Below are positions 50,310 to 60,376 of a stretch of 64,000 nucleotides of DNA, in pieces. Numbering within the stretch: the stretch's first letter is position 1; the number at the start of each line of letters is the position of its first letter. The notes beneath the pieces were generated by a model that saw nothing but the letters and a program-made list of their open reading frames with translations, searched no databases and was not told the DNA's origin. The DNA is taken from NCBI GenBank assembly GCA_032719365.1, contig CM064871.1, positions 62,942,416-63,006,415 of the forward strand, written 5' to 3'. The DNA comes from Prinsepia uniflora (taxonomy: Eukaryota; Streptophyta; Magnoliopsida; Rosales; Rosaceae). Both the position numbers and the translations under genes were made by a program.

Positions 50310-52142
50310 ATGGACTCATCAGAGCAGCGCCGCAAGAGGAAGCGCGTGAGTCGGTCCTTCTCGCAGGCTAAGCAGTGGTTGTCTCTGAGGAGACCTCTCT
50401 TTCTCTGCTTATCATTCTTCGCCTTCGTCTTGTTCCTGTCCTCCGGACACATCCGGCCAGCGTCTTTTCGGCCCGTCCTCACCGCATCCACCACGCTGTC
50501 GCTACTGTCCTCCACTGCCAGCAACTCGATTCTTGACTCCTTCACTAACAGCTTCCAAGAATCGTCGACATCGTCCCCTATCGGCGTCCAAGATCGAATC
50601 TTGTTTCCCGATCACGTGCTTCTCATTCTGCCAAATCGGATTCATCAAAAGGACGATTTGGACTGCGTTTATCACAAGCTATTCAACGCGTCGGTTGAGG
50701 TTCTTGAAGATAGAGAAGAGAATCAGCACCTGGGATTTGTGGTTCGACCGGCTCTGTCCACGGACGGCTACGATGAGTTTCGGTCTATCGTCAGGTGTCC
50801 GCTGCCATTGAGTAACTTCTCCACAGCCGTCGATTTGCGGAGGCATGGTGGCAGTTACGATTGGACTGCTGAGATCAACGGGACTGCGTATCCGTGGGAC
50901 AAAGTGGTTTACGAGGCGGTTATTGATGATGGAACGGCGGTTGTGTTCGTTAAGGGGTTGAACCTCAGACCTCACAAGAAATCGGATCCGACACCGCTCA
51001 GCTGCCATTTCGGGTTGAGGAATAACGGCAATTGGGACACAGACCAAGGCTTGGTGCTCACTGCTGAAGCTGTTACCGCGGCTCAAGAAGTTGTCCGGTG
51101 CTTGCTGCCCCGGGCTATCCAAAACAACCTGGATAAGGCCGATGGAATTCGGGTCACAATCGGGCATAAGGTCGGCAATCCGAGAGCTCCACGCCATGAG
51201 ATTCTGCCTTCTGTGGCCACAATTTACAATTCGAAATCCAAACCGAGGAGCGATAATCATAGGAAGAAGAAGCATGAGCTTTGTGCTTGCACAATGTTGT
51301 GGAACCAAGCACCGGCTCTGAAAGAGTGGATCATGTACCACGCCTGGCTTGGAGTTGAGCGGTGGTTCATCTACGACAACAACAGCGACGACGGAATTGA
51401 AGGAGTCGTTCAACAGCTAGAGCTTCAGGACTTCAATGTCAGCAGGCATAGCTGGCCCTGGATTAAAACCCAAGAAGCCGGATTTTCCCATTGCGCTCTG
51501 AGAGCTAGAGACGAGTGCCAATGGGTTAGCTTCTTTGACGTTGATGAGTTCTTCTACTTCCCTCGTGCCTTCCGGCGCCACAATGTTGACGGTGTTCGTG
51601 GCGAAAACGCGCTTCAAAACCTCGTTTCCAATTTTTCCTCTTCGCCGACAATTGCGGAAATCAGAACCGATTGCCATAGCTTCGGGCCGTCGGGGCTGAG
51701 CTCGCATCCGTCACAGGGTGTCACAGTTGGGTACACTTGCAGGCTTCAGAGCCCGGAGAGGCACAAATCAATTGTCCGGATAGACTTGCTGGATGTGACT
51801 CTCCTTAATGAGGTCCACCATTTCCGGCTAAAAGAGGGGTTCCGGCACCTGAATGTGCCGGAAGGTGTGGCGGTGATCAACCACTATAAATACCAAGTGT
51901 GGGAGACTTTCAGGACCAAATTTTTCAGAAGGGTTGCGACATATGTGGTGGATTGGCAGGAGGATCAGAACCAAGGGTCAAAGGACAGAGCGCCGGGACT
52001 GGGGACGGAGGCCATTGAGCCACCCAACTGGCGGCTGAGTTTCTGTGAGGTATGGGACAATGGGCTTAAAGACTTTGTTTCGGCTTACTTTGCTGATCCT
52101 GCAAATGGGTCTCTGCCATGGGAGAAGTCTGTTCTTTTGTGA
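50310..52142 (+). CDS. Glycosyltransferase family 92 (DUF23) type II membrane protein
   Basis: Intronless, 610 residues from ATG at 50310; the open frame extends only three codons upstream without another ATG. The N terminus is basic (RRKRKRV), then a hydrophobic anchor at about residues 30-48 (FLCLSFFAFVLFL), giving a Golgi-type type II topology. A long stem follows. The GT92 domain covers about 320-560, with ELCACTMLWNQAPALKEWI, RWFIYDNNSDDG, a DVD metal and sugar-nucleotide motif near 409 in SFFDVDEFFYFP, and HYKYQVWETFRTKF. Plant GT92 includes the pectin galactan synthases (GALS), but this longer protein looks more like the Arabidopsis At1g27200 group, whose substrate I do not know to be established. 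NFS and NGT sites could be N-glycosylated. Convergent with CCB4. Family certain, acceptor unknown. Confidence 0.93.
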   Translation: MDSSEQRRKRKRVSRSFSQAKQWLSLRRPLFLCLSFFAFVLFLSSGHIRPASFRPVLTASTTLSLLSSTASNSILDSFTNSFQESSTSSPIGVQDRILFPDHVLLILPNRIHQKDDLDCVYHKLFNASVEVLEDREENQHLGFVVRPALSTDGYDEFRSIVRCPLPLSNFSTAVDLRRHGGSYDWTAEINGTAYPWDKVVYEAVIDDGTAVVFVKGLNLRPHKKSDPTPLSCHFGLRNNGNWDTDQGLVLTAEAVTAAQEVVRCLLPRAIQNNLDKADGIRVTIGHKVGNPRAPRHEILPSVATIYNSKSKPRSDNHRKKKHELCACTMLWNQAPALKEWIMYHAWLGVERWFIYDNNSDDGIEGVVQQLELQDFNVSRHSWPWIKTQEAGFSHCALRARDECQWVSFFDVDEFFYFPRAFRRHNVDGVRGENALQNLVSNFSSSPTIAEIRTDCHSFGPSGLSSHPSQGVTVGYTCRLQSPERHKSIVRIDLLDVTLLNEVHHFRLKEGFRHLNVPEGVAVINHYKYQVWETFRTKFFRRVATYVVDWQEDQNQGSKDRAPGLGTEAIEPPNWRLSFCEVWDNGLKDFVSAYFADPANGSLPWEKSVLL

Positions 52143-53433
52143 TAATTTCAAATTCGCAGCGACGTTTGTGGGGGTGTTTTATGATTTTGGCGCCCAAGTA
52201 TATCAGATTAAAATCATACACAGAAGCCAGTTTTTTCTTTTTTTCAATGACCTTTTTCTATCTGATTATTCTTTGTTCTATCTGAATTAATTACAGGATT
52301 ATTACACAATGTAAATTTGGTGACAATCTGAAATGAAAAAAGTTTTTTTTTTCTTTCTTGTAGAGAAGGTATAAATTCATTTTCTTATTTGAAATGAATG
52401 AATTATGGACTTTGTCCTGGTTTCTCGTGTTAGCTTACTTGCTATAACCTTGCATCTATATGGTCGTAGCTATATTAATTAGAGCATCCCATCCACGCGA
52501 AAATGTAATCCCCATATTGGCCTTTACAAAGGAAATTGTCATGTGATTTGAGGAATTGAACTGAAGGCAACATTTAAGTCACGTTGAGTGACAACCAAAT
52601 GAAACCAAAGGCATTAAAAAGGGAAATAAACTGAACAATTTACATAAATTGACAATTCTTTCTGGAGAAATTGAACAAAATTACATGCATTAACAACAGT
52701 AGTTGGTTGTTAAGTAATTTAAAATATAGAATATCTGAATACCCTTCGTATAGCATTCCCAGCAAGCCGCTACGAAGAATCTGTTTCAAATGCACGACCC
52801 CTGGTATTTATACCCGTGCGAAACAGTTTATATATATGCATTAGATATAGATCGAGTATTGCAGTAGATTTGCCTAGCACCAGATGCGTCATCCAATCGC
52901 CATTGTTGGTTCTCTATCATGACTGGATTGCGGCTGGTTGAGAATTCTAAAATGAAACAAACAACATAAAATTTAGAGAAAAGGGAAAAGTGGGAGAAGT
53001 GAACAGAAAGATCTATACTTCCTCTATACTCAAAGTGAAACCTTGACTACAAGTATGTTTATCTCCTTATTTTATGCCATTTGGCAGTTTATCTAGCCAT
53101 CTATTCATCATGTGACCCAAAAAATGGGAGAGATCTACACTCTCTATACTCAAAGTAAAAACTTGATTGCTGGAATTAGAATCTTATGCTTTAACTACTG
53201 AAATGAGTCGCATCAAGGTGCATCGGGAATGAGTACCCAGTGCTGAAATTATGGAGTCCTCTTGTTTGTTTATTTCAGAACAATTGATGGACTCATATCC
53301 GTATATATCATCAGGTGTAATAATCTGAAATTATTTTAGGCTCTGATGCAGTAAAAATCAGATCTGAGAAATTACCTGGTTTAAGGATACAGCCGTTGCA
53401 TTAGGGATAATATCAACAAGCTTCATGGTTTAG
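52143..53433. other. Shared 3' intergenic region of GT92 and CCB4
   Basis: 1.3 kb between two convergent stop codons. T-rich runs and AATGAATGAATT-like signals near 52310-52400 fit polyadenylation of GT92. Nothing coding is seen. Confidence 0.6.
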
Positions 53434-55461
53434 TTACTGGAAAACTGGATCTTGCACAGCCAGTGGGAGACTATCCACATATTTTGCTAGGGTAGAATCC
53501 AGCTTCTCGCCAATTAATGAAATCCATGCCTGTGAGTATTTCAATATTTACTGCAACTACATAGGAATAGATAAAATAACAAACGATGCCTAATTGGTTG
53601 ACTATGTCAATAAGTTTGATCAACCAGCCACGAGGTAGATAATTTTCTTTCGGAAGAATATAAGCTTTACTGAATAATCTATCAAAAACATAAAACACAA
53701 AAAATGCAGGAACATTATCCTCATACACAATCGGCCCTTTGTCTAACCACTTCATCACTATTGATGCAAAATCAGGCAATAACAGTTGCACTCTCTTAAT
53801 GTATTATATAAACATGAAAGTTACGTTAAAAGAAAGTTAAAATTTTCAAAGTCGAAAAGAGCATACCTGATCAGAGGATGTGAATCCTCTAACTGTGTCA
53901 CCACCAAGTACTGCAATCCCTTTGTCACCAAGTGGCTGCAATATTACTGCCTGGAAAAGTTGGAAATCTGTCAGTAATCCTTAAATTCAGATATATAAAG
54001 TGAGTTTTAATGCAAAGAATTGAAGAAACTAAGAAGGATGCATCTTCCAAGCTTGCTGTGCACGTCAATTTACTGTTTAGGAGTGTGTTTCTAATGAACG
54101 GATCACTGGATGAACAAACATTCATACTCAAACAGATACGAATGAATTAAAAATAACGAAAACCTGTGAAGAAAACATAACCTGAGTATTTGAAGGCAGA
54201 AATGGCAGTTCAGATTTCCCAGGATAAAGATATAGGTTGGCCAAATAGCTCTCTGTAAAAACAGGTGGTCTCAAGATGATCAAACATTTGGTGGAAGTAT
54301 TGTTAACACTTTGACATGATAAAGAAGTCAAAAAGACTTCATGAGATGATATGCAGTCCTTGGCAAGTACTTACGAACTCCTGATTTCATAACACCGCGA
54401 TAAAGGGATCCTTGCATCAGCTTCTCAGCATCCACAGCCACTGCCTTGCCATCCCCATTGGAAGATTCAGCTGCAAAACCAATCTGAAGGATACATCTGC
54501 CATCATAAACTATAACAAGAGACTGGCAGCATGTCACATCCGACAAAGAATCCCAGGCCCTGAGAATAAGCAATGAAAATCAACAGTTGACCAGCCATAC
54601 TCACATTATGAAAAGTACCGATTTCGTATTTTTCTAATCACTATAGACAACCTACAATTTTTCACTCTCTATTTGTGGTTTTCCCCATTAACAGAATTTC
54701 ACGCTTCAAGTTGAAAACGCATAAAATTTCAGGCCATTACGAATAGGGTACATGTTAGCAACAGCACTATGAGCAGCATTTATAATATTGTTATATAACA
54801 TGTGTTAATGTATTACCACAATAACTCAGATTGTAGAGTACTAGGGAGATTAGAATGCTTTCTCTCGCATTCAACTCCTTCAGGATTCACCTGAAATCAA
54901 ACAGGCAAATACATAATCAATTAAACCCTATCAAAAAAAGAAAAAGAAAACAGCATCTTCGCTTCTCACCTTAGATATAGATTTTGGTCTGATTGACAAC
55001 CATACCAGACCTGCTAGAATGTTGGTCACAGCCAATCCCAGCGTCAACAAATCAGCCCTAGACTGTGAGCTACAAGTTCAACATACCCATATCAGCAATT
55101 AATCTCACAAATTTACTATGCCTAAAATATCAACTGATACTGATATTAGAAATTGAGCGAAGATAATTACGGTATGTGATTACCTGCTGGCGTCGGAGAC
55201 GAGAGCGATGTCCGAAACGGTGCGGTTCAAGAGAACGGCCACGAGGGAGGCGCCTCCCACGTATATAGGAAAGCTCCGGACGGCATCGTCGTTTTTGGAG
55301 ACCCAATCGGCGACCCAATTTCTCTGTGGCTTTGGGCCTCTGTAACGACTATCTGAATTCAAAGCCCTAATGAAGCGCGGGAAAGCGGGACCAAGACGAC
55401 GTCGAAGAGGTCGTTTTGAGGTCCATGGTAGGGAACTGCAGAGGCGGCTTCCCGCTTCCAT
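53434..55461 (-). CDS. CCB4: CCB4, cofactor assembly of complex C (cytochrome b6 heme ci attachment), chloroplast
   Basis: Seven exons, all with GT-AG introns and consistent phase: 55461-55184, 55069-54970, 54890-54817, 54559-54375, 54252-54182, 53950-53867 and 53529-53434, giving 888 nt and 295 residues. CCB4 acts with CCB1-3 in the thylakoid membrane in covalent attachment of heme ci to cytochrome b6. The Arg/Ser-rich start fits a transit peptide. Membrane segments are about residues 63-79 (FPIYVGGASLVAVLL) and 100-119 (LLTLGLAVTNILAGLVWLSI). The soluble part has SLSDVTCCQSLVIVYDG, SELPFLPSNTQ and LGDKGIAVLGGDTVRGF, which agree with plant CCB4 as I remember it. ATG 55461 was chosen because it gives the family's usual start; an in-frame ATG at 55536 would add 25 residues. 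All splice phases close without a stop, so it looks intact. Confidence 0.94.
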
Positions 55462-56088
55462 CGAAAACTGTACACTACGGGGGATGGATTGAATTTGGAT
55501 GTTAATAGGTTTTAATAGGTTTCTGATCGATTTCAACTGATTTTAAAAAAATTTTGTTAATTTTAAAATATTTTTATATAGATTTTAAATGATTTATTTA
55601 TTGATTTGTTATAATTTTAAAATATTTGTTATGTTTTTAAAAGATTTGTTGTCATCCATGTCATATGTTTTTACATTATAGTTTACAAATAACAACTATC
55701 TTTCTTTTTATTCTAACTCTTGTTCATGGTATCTCCCAAGGTACGAATGTCACCAAAATGAAGCCTATGCTGCTTTTACCATGTCCAACGAATTCTTCTT
55801 CCTAGAGAATGATAAATGTAACTAATAATTAAAACAAAAATATAGTCCAACAAAATATACTATAAAATAAGATGAGATGACAATAACTATTAAACCAATA
55901 ATTCAAAATTAAGGTCTTAACATTAACCAAAAACTTTAAACATAATGTCAAATCAAGGTTTTAAAATTAACCTGAAATTTTTGAAACATAATACTTATAA
56001 AGTCATAACATTAACCACCCCTAATTTAAACAAAATACTAAACCAAAACTCTTTACCATTTCTTGTTAGTTCAATCCAAAGTAGTATA
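55462..56088. other. Intergenic region between CCB4 and the Myb/SANT pseudogene
   Basis: AT-rich, includes the CCB4 promoter side. The TTTTAAAATATTT-type stretch 55550-55640 is low complexity. No gene or clear promoter motif assigned. Confidence 0.5.
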
Positions 56089-56263
56089 TTATATCCATTC
56101 TGAGCGTTCTTCAGGTGACATTTTTAAGAATGCATCTTTCATCCCTAACTTATGGATCTTATCAAGCGCTTTGAAACAAACAAGTTTATCCAAGTTTGGA
56201 GCTTCCTTGATTGCTTCCCAAATGTTGGTGGTTTTCTCCATTTGTTTCTTCTCTTTTTCTTTG

Positions 56264-56334
<71 letters not shown>

Positions 56335-57263
56335 CTCTTTTCTCCAACAAGTTGCGCATCCCTTGAATTTCAGTGGCGATTGTTACAATTGAGTCCATGC
56401 CAATACCAACTTTCTCTATAAGACTTGCTCTAATGGTGGTGTTAACCAAACTACTAGTTGTTTCATAATCAATTCTCGGTTTCTTTCAATAAGGGAGCTT
56501 TTCGGAAGGCGCATTCAAGCTTGTGTCATAGAAGGGTGATAAATTAGTAGGTGTTGACACATTTTGGTATGATATTTCCCGAGCCTCATTGTTATTATCA
56601 ACTCCATACTCTTCTACCATGTCCGGTCTAGTTTCTTCCTGTACCCTAGTAGGTCTTCTTTCTTCAAATACATATGTCACATCATTAGCGTCATCCCCCA
56701 CAGCAAATTGAGTGCTTTCTAACAGCTGTTCCATTGCTAAATACAATTGCCAAATCCTCATAGTCATCATATGACTCAGTACAGAGTTTCTCTTGGTTTG
56801 GGTGAGACTGTAAAGAAAACATAATAGTTTAGAAATTTATAACTATTTTATTATAATGAATGTGAAAGTGAAAGTGATCAATCCACGTAATATTTAAAAC
56901 AATAGAAATTAAAAATATCACCTTGAAGTAATTGTCCCATACTTCATCACTAGCCGTGAACTTCTTTGTGATAAGGTCCCACCCAAATCCAAAACTATGA
57001 GACACAAGCTCAGCCAAACTTAGATAGCGTTCCTTCAGAATTTTCAACCGGTTTTGATAGTGCTTGTAAATTTTTTCACATCCAAGACGCTCATTAAGAA
57101 CAGGAAGTATCTTATCACACATTGTATTCTTAGATATCCCACCACTAGCATCACGCCAACCACTCTTGACGGCATCAACAAGTAATCTTAACAACATACG
57201 GCTCTCTTGGATGCTCCATTGGCTATACTTCGCTTTTAACTTCTCTTGTTTTGCGTCTTCCAT
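56089..57263 (-). pseudogene. Myb/SANT-like (Myb_DNA-bind_3) gene, broken
   Basis: Exon 1 (57263-56922, 114 codons) encodes an intact Myb/SANT-like domain (WSIQESRMLLRLLVDAVKSG, YKHYQNRLKILKERY, FGWDLITKKFTASDEVWDNY), as in L10-interacting MYB and related plant proteins. A GT-AG intron joins exon 2 at 56807 (HPNQEKLCTESYDDYEDLAI, a typical continuation). A one-base frameshift lies around 56695-56705, where the frame passes to GDDANDVTYVFEE. A TGA follows at 56488-56486, after which family-like sequence continues in the same frame (ASLIEKVGIGMDSIV). A (GA)32 tract shifts the frame again, and the normal-looking tail (IWEAIKEAPNL, FLKMSPEERSEWI, stop at 56089) is in the third frame. A truncated protein with only the DNA-binding domain remains possible. 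Confidence 0.85.
56267..56330. repeat. (CT)32 microsatellite inside the Myb/SANT pseudogene
   Basis: 64 uninterrupted bases. On the gene's strand it is (GA)n and reads as Arg-Glu repeats, a natural extension of the Glu/Arg-rich helix before it. Its length is not a multiple of three, and the family-like tail is out of frame after it. Confidence 0.95.
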
Positions 57264-57316
57264 TTTAATGTTACTAGATAATACAACCAATGACTTATTA
57301 GTTATCTATTCATTTA

Positions 57317-60300
57317 TGACAGGACCCGTCCCAAATCCCTCGGGCTGCCTGCTCTCGTTTGATACAAAGTGTCAAACCAGGGATATTTTTATCCTATGCC
57401 CAACCGAGGCTATCAGAGTATGCCAGGATCCGAAAGAGGAATGAGATGTCTCGTCTCTGCTACAGCCGCATCCGCGATCAACCTGAAGGACGTTCAAAAC
57501 ATAAAAGCTGTGAGTGGACAAAACAAATATTTTATAAAATAGTTTCATACAGACCTTTATACCCTTCATTAAAAACATATGCATGCATTCAAAAACCATT
57601 TCCAGGGTTCATGGCCGGTCCCCATAAACCGTCATGAACCATCAAACCATTTGGGCCTTGGCCTGAAATCAGTCAAACAATACATGGGACCTCCGCCCAA
57701 ACCAAAACACGTGGGAACTCGTCCCAAAACCATCTCATAAAGGTCTCAGCCCAAAGCCAAATACGCGTGGGTCTCAGCCCAACGCCATCTCAGTGAAATC
57801 TCGTACACATATACATATATACATATATAACTCATCATAGGCACTTCCGGAGAAGATACGAACTCGGGGCACACAACCCCTAGGGAATACATCCCCAATA
57901 TAGTCACGACGTCTATATATATATAAGTATGCATACTACTCGGGGCCTCACTCCGAGTCTTCTCCCAGGAATTCTCCATCTGGTAGGCTCATCTTCGGAC
58001 CTATTCTGATCATCTCTCCGGAATCTGGTCTGGGGCCGCATCATAACGCCCACTCTTGGAACGGGATCCCTATGGGGATACCCACTCTGGTCTGTGGATC
58101 GTGACTCTCCAGGTTGACGTCTGGAGGAGACCAATCAATAATCTCGTAAGGAGGGTATATACATACCAGTATACAAAACTGTAAAACGGGACTCACGCCC
58201 GATAACACAAAGCAAATGGGCCTCTAGCCCGAACATAAAACTCAACAGGGCCTCTAGCCCGATTTCACAATAACTAGGCATCGAGCCCGAACTCAAATCA
58301 TCTGGGCATCGAGCCCGATATCTCAGGGTTAGTCACGATCCCGATCACAGCGATGCGTGCATCCATCAATCCAGAACCACTTTCAATCCTGGTATGTCGC
58401 CGTGAACACATCACTGTCGCGACCATCTCGAGACCATGGTGCACACGTCGCTGATCGATCTCTGATACCGTGAGCACTCCGAAGTGGAGCATCCAGTGGC
58501 TGCTCCACAACGGGACGTGCATCGTGACCTCTCCGGAAGGCACGTATCCCAATCCGAAGGCGAGCGTCACGTCGTCCGTCGCCGTGCACACATCACCCGT
58601 CGCGACCACGACTCAGACCTACGGGTCGTTAATAGGGTCTCATGCCAGATTCAAAACCAAATCCAAATGGGTCTCATGCCCGATTTTACCTTTTCAAAAC
58701 CATTTCATGAAAACCGAAAGTATAAGCGCGTATAAGCACGTATAAAACCCGAAAACCTCAAAGTACGTGCCCATACGTAAACACACACCAAAATGCACTC
58801 AATGCATCCCAAAATATATATTAAAACACATATAAAACATTTATGCATGCATCGATTTCAGAAAGAAAGTCCACTCACAGACTGTCCGCGTTGCCGCCTC
58901 GATACGCGTGCAATACGGCTCTCCCGGGTCAATCGTCGTCTCCGGGACTTCCAAACCTGTCCAAATCACTTTAGAAGGTTACTAACTACTTAATTAACCC
59001 CTCACTAAAGCCCCCTAATTTTTCGAGATTTTAAACTATTTTTAAACGCGCTCCGAAACCTTCGGACAACCTGAACTATATCGAGACGATGTTCGATCGA
59101 CTCGAAACCAGTCCCAAAATGTTCGTTACATCAAATAAATAATTTCACATGTTGGAACCACCCCCAAAATCTCCCCCACGTGCCCGCACATGCCGCCTGA
59201 AGTGGCTGCGCGTGGGTGCCACACGCCAATGCTATAGTGCTTTTTCAACCTCGGTCAGGCTGGTTCGAACCGACCGGTCCGGTTTTCTCTGCAACTTGGA
59301 ACGGCGTGATCGGTCCAGGCTCTTACACGGTCCATTTTTTGTCCTTTTCTTCCCTAATCGATTCTATCCTTCCTAACTCGACCCTAGGAACCTAACCCAA
59401 TGAATCAAAACTCCTAAAACCTTCAAAACCCCACCGGTCCAACCTTGTTCTCACAGTCCAATTTTTCCAAAACCATCCCCAGGGTTCCTCATCCTCCAAC
59501 CTCCCTCAAAATCATCCTAACACAACCCTAGCAACCTATTTAACTCATTAAAACCACCCAAAATGACCCATAATGCTTGAAATAAAAAATGGATTAAATC
59601 GGTTCAAACCGATTACCTTGATTGGGTTCCTCCTCCGTCGTCCACGACGGTGCTGTTCCTGGCCGGCCACCAACATCCTCAGTCCTCCTCTCACTCTCTT
59701 CGTTCCTCAGTCATGATCAAAGGGTTGAAGGGTTTGGATTTGGGGTGGAAGGGAGATCGGGTTGGTTGGAAAAATGGGAAAATGATCGATGATGAAGGAA
59801 TGGGATATGCATGAGTTGGTTTGGATGGGCAATGGATGGGTGACACTTGTCACTCATCCATTGGGCCTGTCCAATAATATCTGGGCCCCACTTGCTGCCA
59901 AAAGTCCTCGTCTCGTAAAACGTGCAATAGTACTTTCAAACTTCCGTGAACCGTAACTTCTCCGTCAAACGTCCGAATTCGACGTGCCACCTATCTACGA
60001 ATTCGTATCGTCCCTATTTACGTAAAGATCCTCGGCCCTCGGCCATCTGACCTCCTGAGTCAAAAGTCAACTATTAGCCCTTATTCACCCAAATTACCAA
60101 AATGCCCTTGAACTTCCGATCGTCATAACATTTTCCACGAATTTTGAAATCGAACGAGCCACGTGTCTATGAACTCGTGACGTCCCGAACTACGTCATAG
60201 TCATCGGCTAAAGTCCATTTGAAAACCCGAACGAAAAGTCAACGTTTTGCCCATTTTAGGGGCAAAATCGTCATTTCACCCTGAAAGTCTGTTAATCCTC

Positions 60301-60376
60301 GTCTAATCCCCGATTAGTCTCGCCAATCCGTCATTAATCCTTAATTAATCAAGCTAATTCGGGACGGGTCGTTATA
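57317..60376 (-). repeat. 3' LTR of the second element
   Basis: 3060 bp from TGACAGGACCCGTCCC to GGGACGGGTCGTTATA (expected TTACA). It holds GGGC...GCCC units at 58190-58330, the LTR palindrome at 59834-59859 and TTCATGGCCGGTCCCCATAA near 57607. In its own orientation it reads out towards the Myb/SANT pseudogene, whose ATG is 53 bp beyond the LTR end. Confidence 0.85.

Noticed and set aside
50679..51413. 244-codon open frame on the - strand opposite GT92
   Set aside because: Shadow of the GT92 coding sequence; no domain and no support for its own start.
53471..53791. 106-codon - strand open frame next to CCB4 exon 7
   Set aside because: It lies across intron 6 and reads exon 7 in the wrong frame.
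55459..55536. CCB4 start at the upstream ATG 55536
   Set aside because: The extra 25 residues do not look like a typical transit peptide start, and MEAG matches the family's usual start; kept only as an alternative.
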